A DNA stretch of 64,000 nucleotides from JABSOG01 sp965277695. GTDB lineage: Bacteria > Pseudomonadota > Gammaproteobacteria > Enterobacterales > Alteromonadaceae. A program made the position numbers and the translations under genes. Of this stretch, positions 43,528 to 52,808 are shown piece after piece; position 1 is the first letter of the stretch; each line of letters begins with the position of its first letter. Location of the stretch: positions 5,409-69,408 of the forward strand of contig CBDIDQ010000025.1 of the NCBI GenBank assembly GCA_965277695.1. The letters are read 5' to 3'. The notes beneath the pieces were generated by a model. The model ran no database searches. It was not told where the DNA came from and saw nothing but the letters and a program-made list of their open reading frames with translations.

Positions 43528-43670
43528 GGAATCAAGTCACCATGGCTAAATAAATGCGCCTTTTTACATCTTTTTACATCTATTATTTTTTTGTGCTGTT
43601 TTATTAAACATATAGATGTATTTATATCGGTTCTCAATGGCATCAGTTGATATTGTCAGGCATCTAGGTG

Positions 43671-45017
43671 TTAAAAGCCCCATTCAAGATTAAAAGTCAA
43701 ACGGTCTTTATCTTTGAACTGGCCAAACAGCCCTTGCTGTCCGCCATAAAACACATCACTACCCAGCGATAGCTTGATATCACTTTGCAGCATATAGCTG
43801 AGCTTGCTCTGAATTGAACCATCGTCTTGGTCAAGACCATGCAGGGCGAGCACTTCTAACTCCCATACTTCATTTTCAAAGGTCTGTTTGTATAACAGTG
43901 AGAAAATATTGTTTTGCTGGGGCCTGATCACGGCGTGGTCATAATCCACCAAGTAACTTTGAAAGTATTGCACACTGATCATGGTGTCTTCTAAACCCTG
44001 CCAGTCAAGGGCAACAACCGATGATATTTCGGCTGATTGCCAAATGCCGTTGTGCGCAATTGCCAGTGGTGTGGCACTGTCAATCAGGTTGAAGGTATCA
44101 CTGCTGTAACCGACCTCAGCACGAAAAGTGGTATCACCAAAGACGTTGCTAGCAGTTGCGCCAATTAAATGATTGCGCTGATAAATTGAATCAAGCCCAA
44201 CCCTGATGTTATTGACATCTGACAGGTCGAGTCGTTGATAAAGTACCGGGGTGTCCTGGTAATGATACAGGTAGTTGAAGGTGAGATCCCAACCTTGATA
44301 AAAACTGGCGTAACGCAAGCCGACATCACTGTCGCCCAGCATTGAGGACGGCTTTCGCTCGTTGAAGCCTGACACACTCACACCCGCTGGGGCACGAGGC
44401 ACAGATAGCGGACTAGTGATTTCAAAAGTGGTGCCAGCGGCTGCAAACTCGTGATAGCTAGTGTCTGGTATCCACAATATTTGCAGACTGTCATCTTCTC
44501 CTATCGGGAATTCAGCATTGACCATCCACAGTGGAATACGCGAGCTATCAAAATCATCAAGGATGAATTCACGATAACTTTGCGGATTGACCACATCGAG
44601 GATCTTCAATCCATCCGCCTGACCCCAAACCACTTGTTGTTTGCCCAAACGCCAAAAACCGCCAGCAAATTCGCTGTCAATATACCATTCCCTGATGCTG
44701 ATAGCGCCATCACGACCCGCCAGCAAAGGTCCGTTAATACTGGCATAGTTGACCGGTTTGTCCTCAAAAGGCCCAAGGTTATCTACTTGGCTGTAACGTA
44801 ATCTGCCAATCAGCGTCATGGAAGTGTTATCAGTTAGCTCGGTATTGAACTCTGGTCGGATCAAGGTATCCCACTTTTGGCTGTGACCTTTGCTATCAAA
44901 AGCCACTTTTTGTTCCACCAAGGTGGTGATCTCAGCAGATGCTGGTAGCGACAAAGCCAATAGCAGGGTCGAAGCCATCAGTTTGAGCTTCGGTTGATGT
45001 GTGGACGGAGACAACAT
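43671..45017 (-). CDS. Outer-membrane beta-barrel protein, DUF1302-like
   Basis: A 448-residue protein. A signal sequence (LLLALSLPASA) is followed by many amphipathic strands, for example FWRLGKQQVVWGQADGLKILDVVNPQ, which is the DUF1302 signature-like segment. The C-terminus ends in Phe (NLEWGF) as for outer-membrane insertion. Its start is 1 bp after the stop of the LolA-like gene, so the pair is coupled. DUF1302-type proteins with a LolA-like partner usually accompany an MMPL/RND exporter, but none is in this window. Transport or lipid-export role is inferred. Confidence 0.82.
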   Translation of the reverse strand: MLSPSTHQPKLKLMASTLLLALSLPASAEITTLVEQKVAFDSKGHSQKWDTLIRPEFNTELTDNTSMTLIGRLRYSQVDNLGPFEDKPVNYASINGPLLAGRDGAISIREWYIDSEFAGGFWRLGKQQVVWGQADGLKILDVVNPQSYREFILDDFDSSRIPLWMVNAEFPIGEDDSLQILWIPDTSYHEFAAAGTTFEITSPLSVPRAPAGVSVSGFNERKPSSMLGDSDVGLRYASFYQGWDLTFNYLYHYQDTPVLYQRLDLSDVNNIRVGLDSIYQRNHLIGATASNVFGDTTFRAEVGYSSDTFNLIDSATPLAIAHNGIWQSAEISSVVALDWQGLEDTMISVQYFQSYLVDYDHAVIRPQQNNIFSLLYKQTFENEVWELEVLALHGLDQDDGSIQSKLSYMLQSDIKLSLGSDVFYGGQQGLFGQFKDKDRLTFNLEWGF

Positions 45018-45018
45018 G

Positions 45019-45927
45019 TTACTTACCCTGTTTCATCGCACGTTTGCTGAACAAACTGTCTTTTACTGGCGCTTTGTAATCCACTTGATGAAAAACAAAG
45101 TTAGTGAAATGACCGGTCTTGTGATTCTCAATATCCATTTTGTGGCGGGTAATGATACCGTCGACTTCGCTGATATCTGAAACCACTAAGGTTTTAAGTA
45201 GCTTGCCTTTGGTATCCCAAAACTGTTGCTTGACGATCACTGAATTGGCTTGATCAACCCAAAATTGGCTGTGACTATAACCCAGCTCTTTGGCAATCTC
45301 GTTGGTTTTTGCGGTGGCTCTGATAACCACAGTATCTAAGGTTTGATTGTCAGGGGTGGTGAGTTTTTCAGTTTTTACTGTTGCAAAGTTGAGATCTTCA
45401 ACATCCAGCTTGCCTTCAAGTTTGATGTCTTCGTAGGTAAAATCTGTGCCTAAAAAGTAATCTCCTCGGTCTGAGGCTGAAATACGACGCACTTTTCTTA
45501 GTGCTGGCAAATACAACCATTGGTCATCATCTTTATTGGCAACCGGATAGTCATAAGTCAAGAAAGAGGTGCCTTTGACGTTGGTGGGCTTTTTGTAAAA
45601 CAAAATAGTACGCTTTTCGTCGCCGTAATATTTGCGATAAGCCAGTGTTTCACGCACTCGGACTTTACCGCGTTTGTCGGTCATCGTCATGGTGAGGTTA
45701 CGCGTCACATGCTCGCCGTCATTAACGGCATTGATTTTGTTGACGATTTCGTCGGCATTGATAGCGGTTTTATTGGTTTCTGGCAAACCCGCCGCTTGAA
45801 CTTGGTGACTAATTAATAAGCCGCTGAGCGCTAATAGGGGCGCTAATAGGGGCGCTAATAGGCTAAAAAATCGTGTTGCAGCACTGCTGTTTTGGCCGGG
45901 TTTATTGGCGGATGATTGAGATTGCAT
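45019..45927 (-). CDS. LolA-like outer-membrane lipoprotein-sorting protein
   Basis: The start is placed at ATG 45927 (302 residues), where GGAG lies 6 bases upstream; the frame is open to a TTG at 45939. The signal sequence contains a 12-bp unit repeated three times (45828-45863), giving APLL-APLL-ALSG. The mature part is a LolA/LppX-like beta fold with MTMTDKRGKVRVRETL and DQWLYLPALRKVRRISASDRGDYFLGTDFTYED, characteristic of the COG2834 group. Two copies of a MarR-type palindrome lie upstream. It is probably a periplasmic lipid carrier working with the following barrel gene. Confidence 0.87.
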   Translation of the reverse strand: MQSQSSANKPGQNSSAATRFFSLLAPLLAPLLALSGLLISHQVQAAGLPETNKTAINADEIVNKINAVNDGEHVTRNLTMTMTDKRGKVRVRETLAYRKYYGDEKRTILFYKKPTNVKGTSFLTYDYPVANKDDDQWLYLPALRKVRRISASDRGDYFLGTDFTYEDIKLEGKLDVEDLNFATVKTEKLTTPDNQTLDTVVIRATAKTNEIAKELGYSHSQFWVDQANSVIVKQQFWDTKGKLLKTLVVSDISEVDGIITRHKMDIENHKTGHFTNFVFHQVDYKAPVKDSLFSKRAMKQGK

Positions 45928-45946
45928 CATAAGCTCCAAGTAATTA

Positions 45947-46058
45947 AATGTATATGCATGTAATTGTTAATTCGGTGAGTTAAAAGCCAGTGTAAAAACG
46001 GCATTCACCAATTGTTGCGTTACTCTAACGTATTTTTATTAGAATGTATATGCATGTA
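45947..46058. promoter_or_regulatory. Two identical MarR-type operators upstream of the LolA-like gene
   Basis: AATGTATATGCATGTA occurs at 45947-45962 and again at 46043-46058, 96 bp apart, with the promoter probably between or overlapping. The near one lies about 20 bp before the ATG at 45927. The variant before marR (43509-43527) differs at two positions. The sharing makes the MarR protein the likely ligand-responsive repressor. Confidence 0.65.
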
Positions 46059-46117
46059 TTGAGAGAAAAAACTTGTTGAGAAAAAGAATAGAACGCAACA
46101 CGTTGAAAAGGCACGTT

Positions 46118-46192
46118 AACACTACCGCTATATGGGTCGATGGGCGCTCCAGTAATCCTGATAAGCCCACCCGACCACGTAACGGTAGTGTT
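46118..46192. repeat. 75-bp imperfect palindromic element
   Basis: The outer arms are AACACTACCG and CGGTAGTGTT. In reverse complement the whole matches the arms of the element at 19129-19386, including GGGCTTATCA and TTACTGGAGCGC, but without the large insert. It lies between hslO and the LolA-like gene. Confidence 0.75.
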
Positions 46193-46221
46193 TTCTTTTT
46201 CACCACGCGTGACTAACACAA

Positions 46222-47067
46222 CTATTCAAACAACCCTTCAATGTCTTCAGCATTAAACGGATATTGCTTTTTACAGAATTGGCAATCGACAGTGATAGGA
46301 CCTTCTTCGGCAATTTGTTGTAATAATTCGGTTTTGCTGATTTGTTGTAGCGCGACAGCGGTTTTTTCACGACTACAACCGCATTTAAAAGTCACTGATT
46401 GCGGGTCGAAAACCTTGGGGTTATCTTCGTGATACAAGCGGGTCAGCAGAGTAGTGGCGTCGAGTTCAAGCATTTCTTCGGCTTTGATAGTGTTAGTCAG
46501 GGCCACCAAATGCTGAAAATCAATTTTTGATTGGGCTTGGTTAACCGGTAAAACTTGCAGGAACAAACCACTGGCTTTATTACTGCTGTCAGACAAATCA
46601 GTGGCGAACCATAAGCGGGTGTCGAGCTGCTCTGATTGGCGGAAATAACCTTCAAGGCATTGTGCTAGCGTATCGCCTTCTAAGGCGACGATGCCTTGAT
46701 AACGTTCGCCTTGTTTCGGGTTAATGGTGATCACCATATGTCCTTTGCCAATCAGCGAGTGCAAATCGGTGGCAGAAATTTCACCTTGCAGCTTCGCCAG
46801 TCCACGTAATTCTAGCTGATGATTGCCATTAATCACCGCATAAGCCACCGGACCATCGCCCTGAATTTGGACTGAAATATCACCTTCAAATTTGAGGGTG
46901 GCAGTGACCAAAGCGGTTGCGACCATCAATTCTGCCAGCAATTGCTTGACGGGATGCGGGTACTGGTGATTGTCGAATATCTGACTGAGACTGTGATCCA
47001 GTTGCACCAGTTCGCCACGAACATGGAGTTTGTGAAAGACGTATCGGTAAAGTTGATCTTGTGGCAT
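46222..47067 (-). CDS. hslO: Hsp33 redox-regulated chaperone
   Basis: A 281-residue protein, normal for Hsp33. The C-terminal redox switch has the four zinc cysteines CGC (KCGCSREK) and CQFC, separated by about 30 residues. Oxidative stress releases zinc, unfolds the C-terminal part and activates the holdase. The N-terminal domain begins DQLYRYVFHKLHVRGELV. hslR, which starts 571 bp upstream on the same strand, is its usual neighbour. Confidence 0.95.
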   Translation of the reverse strand: MPQDQLYRYVFHKLHVRGELVQLDHSLSQIFDNHQYPHPVKQLLAELMVATALVTATLKFEGDISVQIQGDGPVAYAVINGNHQLELRGLAKLQGEISATDLHSLIGKGHMVITINPKQGERYQGIVALEGDTLAQCLEGYFRQSEQLDTRLWFATDLSDSSNKASGLFLQVLPVNQAQSKIDFQHLVALTNTIKAEEMLELDATTLLTRLYHEDNPKVFDPQSVTFKCGCSREKTAVALQQISKTELLQQIAEEGPITVDCQFCKKQYPFNAEDIEGLFE

Positions 47068-47105
47068 GTGTTTCTCTCTTTCTTTAAATAAGGTAACAAT
47101 TAAAA

Positions 47106-47131
47106 AACGCGAATGAATTTGCGTCTACGTC
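47106..47131. repeat. REP-like unit between hslR and hslO
   Basis: ACGCGAATGAATTTGCG with the tail TCTACGTCG is the same unit as the left arm of the palindrome pair at 16707-16753, with one change in the stem. It would form a hairpin in the hslR-hslO transcript. Confidence 0.7.
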
Positions 47132-47143
47132 GCTGTTAACTAA

Positions 47144-47638
47144 TTAACTGCTTTTGAATTGAATAATCTGGCGACGCTGTTTTTTATCCGGCTTGCGCTC
47201 TGGATGGGGCGAAAAGAAAGCATTGTTTTTGCGATCTTCAGCGTTTTTCTCACGTTGCTTAATGCTGTCGTCAGTTTCGCTATAGAGTAACTGGGCTTCG
47301 GGAGCGCCTCGGCGTTGTCCGCTGACTTGTTCGATGATCACGGTCTTTTCTTCCTGGCCCTGTAATAATGTGATTTTTGCCCCGACTTCAACCACTTTGC
47401 TCGGCTTAGTTCGTTGTTCGTTATAGCGAATTTTACCGCCCTGGATCATCTCGCGGGCAATGCTGCGGGTTTTATAAAAACGTGCCGCCCATAACCATTT
47501 ATCGAGCCTGACGCCAGCGCTGTCTTCGCTGCTAGCAGGCGCTTTTTTTGTTGCCTGTTTTGTTGCCTGTTTTGTTGAGTGCTTAGCCAAAAGAAGGGTT
47601 TTTCCGAAGCCACTGAATAATTGGCTGAAATCTATCAT
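47144..47638 (-). CDS. hslR: Heat-shock protein 15, S4-domain RNA-binding protein
   Basis: A 164-residue protein. The S4 domain covers about residues 40-105 (VRLDKWLWAARFYKTRSIAREMI, GGKIRYNEQRTKPSKVVE). It binds stalled 50S-nascent-chain complexes and recycles them under heat shock. The N-terminus has about 30 extra residues with a 12-bp unit repeated nearly three times (47550-47580), encoding KQAT repeats. The C-terminal tail is basic (ERKPDKKQRRQIIQF). It lies upstream of hslO on the same strand. Confidence 0.93.
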   Translation of the reverse strand: MIDFSQLFSGFGKTLLLAKHSTKQATKQATKKAPASSEDSAGVRLDKWLWAARFYKTRSIAREMIQGGKIRYNEQRTKPSKVVEVGAKITLLQGQEEKTVIIEQVSGQRRGAPEAQLLYSETDDSIKQREKNAEDRKNNAFFSPHPERKPDKKQRRQIIQFKSS

Positions 47639-48161
47639 GAATTGGATTGAATAAAAAGTACCCTAACCTTATGTCAACGTCAGCCGCCGCTTATCTGGAC
47701 AATTTCTTTTAGTGGTCGTCCAGTGTACTGGGAACTTATTGATATTAGCTGAGAAAGACTGTTTTTTAAGCACTTTTTTTGTTCAATCTGGAGACGCTAA
47801 TAAATGCCGTACAAATTGACACATTTAGCCATTTTTATTTCAAATTTTTTTAAAATCCAGTGAAAAATTGCTGGTAGGTTAATGATTTAGTGGGCTATTG
47901 TTACTTACTCTGGGCTGTTTTGTTAATTAGACCTCTGTTCACAGATTCATAATTATTGGTTAATTTTGCACTAATTCGCCATATGACATTGCAATTACGT
48001 TAAAAATAAACTTATATATGCAACTTGGTCGCGTTGGTTCCAGACCCCATTACAGCAAGGGGGATAACGGTTTAAAGGGAAAATTCGACCAGAAATGAGA
48101 TATGAAAAAACCACTGCGCCAGTTTAAAGACGCTTTATAAAAAGACACTACGACAAAACCT
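47639..48161. other. Intergenic region between hslR and the M36 protease
   Basis: A 523-bp divergent gap, AT-rich in its middle. It must hold the promoters of hslR (minus) and of the large protease (plus), but I cannot assign them with confidence. No gene, tandem repeat or strong hairpin was recognised. The only frames are very short. Confidence 0.5.
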
Positions 48162-51100
48162 ATGAAAAAACAGGAAATCAGCATGACTCACTTTCGTCCA
48201 TCGATGATTGCCACTATGGTAGCCTCAGCATTGACTGTTGGCACCATCTCAGCGGTAACCGCAGCACCTCTGGGCAGTATCAACATTGATAAAGCCAACT
48301 TACCATCACTCAACCAATCACGCGCTGCCGCAGGGCAAGCCGTGGTTAATAAAGTCACTACCTCAGGTATGGTTAATACCTTTGACGCAAAATTAGACCG
48401 ACCGACTTTTGTCTGGCAAGATGCTTCTCACAGCCGCCCTGAAATGATTATGGTTGCAGCTGAGAAAAGAAACGAATTTGCCGCTAATCATTATTTGAAT
48501 GTTTTAACCGGCATGAGCGCAAACAAAAAGTTGGGCTCTTCTGCCAAACTACGTAACATCCACGACATTAAACGTGGTGGCATCGTTGCTAAATACAAAC
48601 AAGAAGTAAATGGTGTTGAAGTATTCAATCGCGAATACAACATCATGATGGACAGAGACCACAACTTAGTTGCAGGCTCTGGTTACTTCTCTAAAGCACA
48701 CTCGGGCATCAGCCCACTATCTGCCAAAAGTGGTGTTAGCTTTGGTAACCCGGTTTCAGCTATCAGCACTGCTTTTGCTGACATGGGTGGCGACAGCAGC
48801 GTGATCGCGCTGAGCAAAACCAAAACTGAAAACAACTACACTTCATTTGACGTGACTAACGGCACTACTGACCGTCCATTGATTGGTGAGCCGCGTAGTA
48901 AAAACGTTTACTTTGAATTCAAAGGTAAACTGGTTCCGGCACAGTACGTTGAAGTTCAATTAGGCTCGATTGATACCTCTGATTCAGATTATTACAGCTA
49001 TGTTATCGAAGCCCAAACGCAACGTGTACTGTTCAAAATGAACCTGACTGCTGAACACGCTAATTATCGTGTTTACGCCGATCCTGAAGCGCCTTTCGCC
49101 CCTTGGGATGGTCCACACGGTAACGTTAACCCAGCTGATGGTCCGGATCAGATTGATACTAATGTGATCATGGATGCGCCTTTAGTGCATTTGAACAATG
49201 GTCCTATCAGCACCGAAGACGAATGGTTGCCGCATGATTCAACAGAAACTATCGGTAATAACGTTGCCGCTTATGTTGACGTATTGCCGCCAGATGGTTT
49301 GAGCTTTGGTGATTACACCGCTGAAATGACTAGCGACGGTACTTTTGATTACAAACTTCGCTCTGATGAGCGAGAGTATTCAATGAACAACCGTAAAGCA
49401 TCAATTGTTAACTTGTTCTACATGAATAACTATCTGCATGATGAATTTTACGACCATGGTTTCGACGAAATGTCTGGTAATGCTCAGGCAAGTAATATGG
49501 AACGTGGTGGTGAAGAAGGCGATCCGTTGTTAGCTGAAGCACAAGATTATTCAGGTACCAACAACGCTAACATGAGTACACCTGCTGATGGTGCTTCACC
49601 ACGTATGCAAATGTTCTTATGGAGCAAAGCGCAAAACGGTGTTCACTTCGGTGTTAATGTTACCTCTCACCCGGAACTGGGTTTGCTGGAAAACGCGGGT
49701 AACGCTGGTTTTGGTCAGCTTGATTTCGATTTGAGCGGTGATTTGGTTCGCATCGTCGATGGTACTGCTCCAGGCTGGGATGGTTGTGAAGCGGCAACTA
49801 ACGCCGATGCATTGGCGGGTAAAATTGCCTTTATCGATCGTGGCGCATGTGGTTTCACGGTTAAAGTGAAAAACGCTCAGGATGCTGGTGCGATTGCGGC
49901 TGTTGTTGCCAATAACCGTGACGGTGACGACGTACTGAACATGGGTGGTGATGACGCAAGTATTACTATTCCAAGCATGTTTGTTTCTCAAAATGTTGGT
50001 GCTTCAATTCAAAGTTTGATTGATAACGGCGAAACTGTAACAGTTAACCTGTTGGGTACTGCTGACATTCCATATAAAGACAGCTCTTGGGATAACGCGA
50101 TTGTTTCTCATGAGTGGGGTCATTACATCAGTAACCGTTTGGTTGGTAATGCTTCTGGTTTGAGCAACAACCAGGGTCGTTCAATGGGTGAAGGTTGGGG
50201 TGATTTCCACGCCTTGTTGACGGTATCATCAGCTGATGAGTCAGCGATTGCCGGTAACGACATGTTCCAGAAGCCTTATGCTGCAATCAGCTACGTTCGT
50301 TCTTTCTACAATGGTATTCGCTTGTATCCGTACACCACGGATATGTCAATCAATCTGCATACTTTCGATAGCATCACAGACAATCCGGCAGTTCATGCTT
50401 CTGGTAACGTCTGGGCCACCATGTTGTGGGATTCTTTTGTTGGTTTGATCAATGACGAACGTTATACCTATGCCCAAGCTAAAAGTGTAATGAAAGATTA
50501 CTTGGTAGCTGGTTATAAGATGACGCCAAATGCGCCAACTTACACCGAAGCTCGTGATGCTATCTTGGCTGCTGCTTATGCCAATGAGCCAGCGGATTAT
50601 AACATTATCCTAGCTGCATTCGCTCGTCGTGGTATGGGTCTTGGTGCTATGTCTCCAGACCGTGAATCAACTGACCACACTGGTGTAGTTGAGTCTTATG
50701 TGACTGAGCATTCAGCTTTGCAACTAACTAGCCATAACCTTAACCTTAACTACGAAGGCATGACTTCTGGTTTCTGTTCAAGCGATTACGTATTGGATAA
50801 AGGCGAAACAGGTACTCTGTCTTTGACTGTCCATAACCGTGGTAGTGAAACTTACAGCAATATTCAGGCTAAAGTTGAAGTGGTTAGTGAGCATGATGTG
50901 ACTTTGCCTAATGATGGCATGATCACTATCGAAACTTTGGGTGTCACAGGCAGCGCAACATCTGTGCCAGTAGAATTCACACTTAACGAATCAGGTACTG
51001 CTGAGAAACTAGAGTTCAAAGTATCTTTCCCTGATTTAGCTGAAGAAACCAGCGAACAAATGTACATGTTCTCTACTGTCGTCAACTATGACTTTGTTGA

Positions 51101-52400
51101 TGTTGCTCCTGTAGCTAATGTTACTAGCAGTGACGCAGAAGACATTGCTATCGAAAATGACTTTAAAGAAAACGTCATGGCTGGTGGTGAGCAAGCGATT
51201 GGTACCGGTGGCTTGTCTATGGACTTCGGTGACTTGTGGCGTGAAATTGGTGTTGAAATGGGTGACGGTTCATTGTTCATCAAAAACAACAACTACTTCT
51301 CAGACATCGGTTATGAAACCAAACCTATCGTTGTTGGTCTAGATGGTGAGTTCCAAGTCAATTGGGTTCACTACTATGAGTTTGAAGATTCATTTGATGG
51401 TGGTGTTGTTGAGATCAGTATCAATGGCGAACAATGGCTTGACGTTACTGCTGCTGGCCAATTCCTTGGTGACGGTTATAACGGTAGTCTGATTGCTCAT
51501 TCAAGCCAACCATTACCAGATCGCGCCGCGTTCACTGGTACTGGTGCAGCGTTTGAAGCTGTTAACTTTGGTACATTGTTGAATGGCAACACCGTACGCT
51601 TCCGCTTCCGTGTCGGTAGTGATGGCGGTGCTAGCGAAATGGGTTGGATCATTGATGACTTCCAGTTTGCTAACGTTGACACTTCTGTGTTCTCAAGTGT
51701 AATTGCTGGTGATACCAATGCCTGTGATAACCGCAAACCGCATGTAAGTATCGGTGATGCACAAGCAGTCAACGAAAATGGCGCAGTGACTTTATCTGTT
51801 GAAGCGTCTGATTTGAATGGCGATACACTGACTTACAGCTGGACTCAGGTTTCAGGACCAGACGTAACATTGACTGGCGCTGATACTGCTATGCCTACGT
51901 TTGCAGCACCTGCTGTGGCAGCTGAAACTGTACTTGAGTTTATGGTTACAGTTAGCGATGGTACTGCTGATATCATGCAGCATGTGATGGTTACTGTTGC
52001 TGACGTGCCGGTAGTTATTACTGTTGGTGAAGCACAATCAGTTAACGAAGACGGGGCAGTGACTTTGAGTGTTGAAGTGACTGATGTGAATAATAGTACA
52101 CTGAGTTATGTATGGACTCAGACTTCAGGACCTGATGTTGAGTTGACGGGTGCTGATACTATGTCACCTACGTTCACCGCACCTTCTGTAACAGAAGAAA
52201 CTGTGCTTGAGTTTACGGTTACAGTCAATGACGGCTTCGGTAGTGTGATGGAAACTGTGTCTGTTACTGTTGCTGACGTGCCAGTGGTTGTTACTCCTCC
52301 ACCGCCGGTAGTTAACCGTTCTGGTGGTGGTGGTTCAACTGGCTTCATCGCCTTGTTGTTATTACCATTGATGTATGTTCGTCGACGTTTCACTAAATAA
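48162..52400 (+). CDS. Secreted M36 (fungalysin-type) metalloprotease with PA, two PKD-like domains and GlyGly-CTERM
   Basis: A 1412-residue preproprotein. A signal peptide of about 35 residues precedes a FTP-like propeptide (about 100-260). The catalytic part has a PA insert at about 539-635 (IAFIDRGACGFTVKVKNAQDAGAIAAV) ahead of the zinc motif HEWGH near residue 650. The third ligand is probably in GEGWGDFHALL. A Ca-rich linker leads to PKD-like domains at about 1190-1285 and 1286-1378, and a C-terminal GGGGSTGFIALLLLPLMYVRRR is a GlyGly-CTERM sorting tail. Such proteins leave by type II secretion and are processed by rhombosortase. A terminator follows. Confidence 0.94.
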   Translation: MKKQEISMTHFRPSMIATMVASALTVGTISAVTAAPLGSINIDKANLPSLNQSRAAAGQAVVNKVTTSGMVNTFDAKLDRPTFVWQDASHSRPEMIMVAAEKRNEFAANHYLNVLTGMSANKKLGSSAKLRNIHDIKRGGIVAKYKQEVNGVEVFNREYNIMMDRDHNLVAGSGYFSKAHSGISPLSAKSGVSFGNPVSAISTAFADMGGDSSVIALSKTKTENNYTSFDVTNGTTDRPLIGEPRSKNVYFEFKGKLVPAQYVEVQLGSIDTSDSDYYSYVIEAQTQRVLFKMNLTAEHANYRVYADPEAPFAPWDGPHGNVNPADGPDQIDTNVIMDAPLVHLNNGPISTEDEWLPHDSTETIGNNVAAYVDVLPPDGLSFGDYTAEMTSDGTFDYKLRSDEREYSMNNRKASIVNLFYMNNYLHDEFYDHGFDEMSGNAQASNMERGGEEGDPLLAEAQDYSGTNNANMSTPADGASPRMQMFLWSKAQNGVHFGVNVTSHPELGLLENAGNAGFGQLDFDLSGDLVRIVDGTAPGWDGCEAATNADALAGKIAFIDRGACGFTVKVKNAQDAGAIAAVVANNRDGDDVLNMGGDDASITIPSMFVSQNVGASIQSLIDNGETVTVNLLGTADIPYKDSSWDNAIVSHEWGHYISNRLVGNASGLSNNQGRSMGEGWGDFHALLTVSSADESAIAGNDMFQKPYAAISYVRSFYNGIRLYPYTTDMSINLHTFDSITDNPAVHASGNVWATMLWDSFVGLINDERYTYAQAKSVMKDYLVAGYKMTPNAPTYTEARDAILAAAYANEPADYNIILAAFARRGMGLGAMSPDRESTDHTGVVESYVTEHSALQLTSHNLNLNYEGMTSGFCSSDYVLDKGETGTLSLTVHNRGSETYSNIQAKVEVVSEHDVTLPNDGMITIETLGVTGSATSVPVEFTLNESGTAEKLEFKVSFPDLAEETSEQMYMFSTVVNYDFVDVAPVANVTSSDAEDIAIENDFKENVMAGGEQAIGTGGLSMDFGDLWREIGVEMGDGSLFIKNNNYFSDIGYETKPIVVGLDGEFQVNWVHYYEFEDSFDGGVVEISINGEQWLDVTAAGQFLGDGYNGSLIAHSSQPLPDRAAFTGTGAAFEAVNFGTLLNGNTVRFRFRVGSDGGASEMGWIIDDFQFANVDTSVFSSVIAGDTNACDNRKPHVSIGDAQAVNENGAVTLSVEASDLNGDTLTYSWTQVSGPDVTLTGADTAMPTFAAPAVAAETVLEFMVTVSDGTADIMQHVMVTVADVPVVITVGEAQSVNEDGAVTLSVEVTDVNNSTLSYVWTQTSGPDVELTGADTMSPTFTAPSVTEETVLEFTVTVNDGFGSVMETVSVTVADVPVVVTPPPPVVNRSGGGGSTGFIALLLLPLMYVRRRFTK

Positions 52401-52452
52401 GCTAGGCTTATTTAGGTAGCAAGAAGCCGTTAGGCTGCTTGCGAGAAACCAT

Positions 52453-52495
52453 TAAAAATCCACCTCAGGTTTTGCCTGCGGTGGATTTTTTTATG
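52453..52495 (+). terminator. Terminator after the M36 protease
   Basis: AAAAATCCACC and GGTGGATTTTTTT form a stem of about 11 bp with a loop containing TCAGGTTTTGCCTGC, which can fold further. It lies about 55 bp after the stop at 52400 and ends in a T-run. Confidence 0.85.
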
Positions 52496-52808
52496 GTTCG
52501 GTTTTGTCTCTCGGCGGCTAGCTAAAAATAAACCAATAAAGCTTAAAACTATTAATTTCCGAACGTTCGAAAATAAATTGAATTAATTCATCAACTTAGC
52601 TCGCCAAACAATAAATAGGCAATAGCGAGGTGATAAAACCGTCGCATTTTGTATTTTACAAGCCAAATCCAGTGCTGTACTATGCCACCGATTTTTGGAA
52701 TGTATAAACAATAATAGAGGAAGTTTGATGTTTGATTTACCGAAGCCACTAGCGGCTATGCTGCTGATTGCCCAGTGTCGAATCGACTCAAACAGGGAGT
52801 ATTCAATA

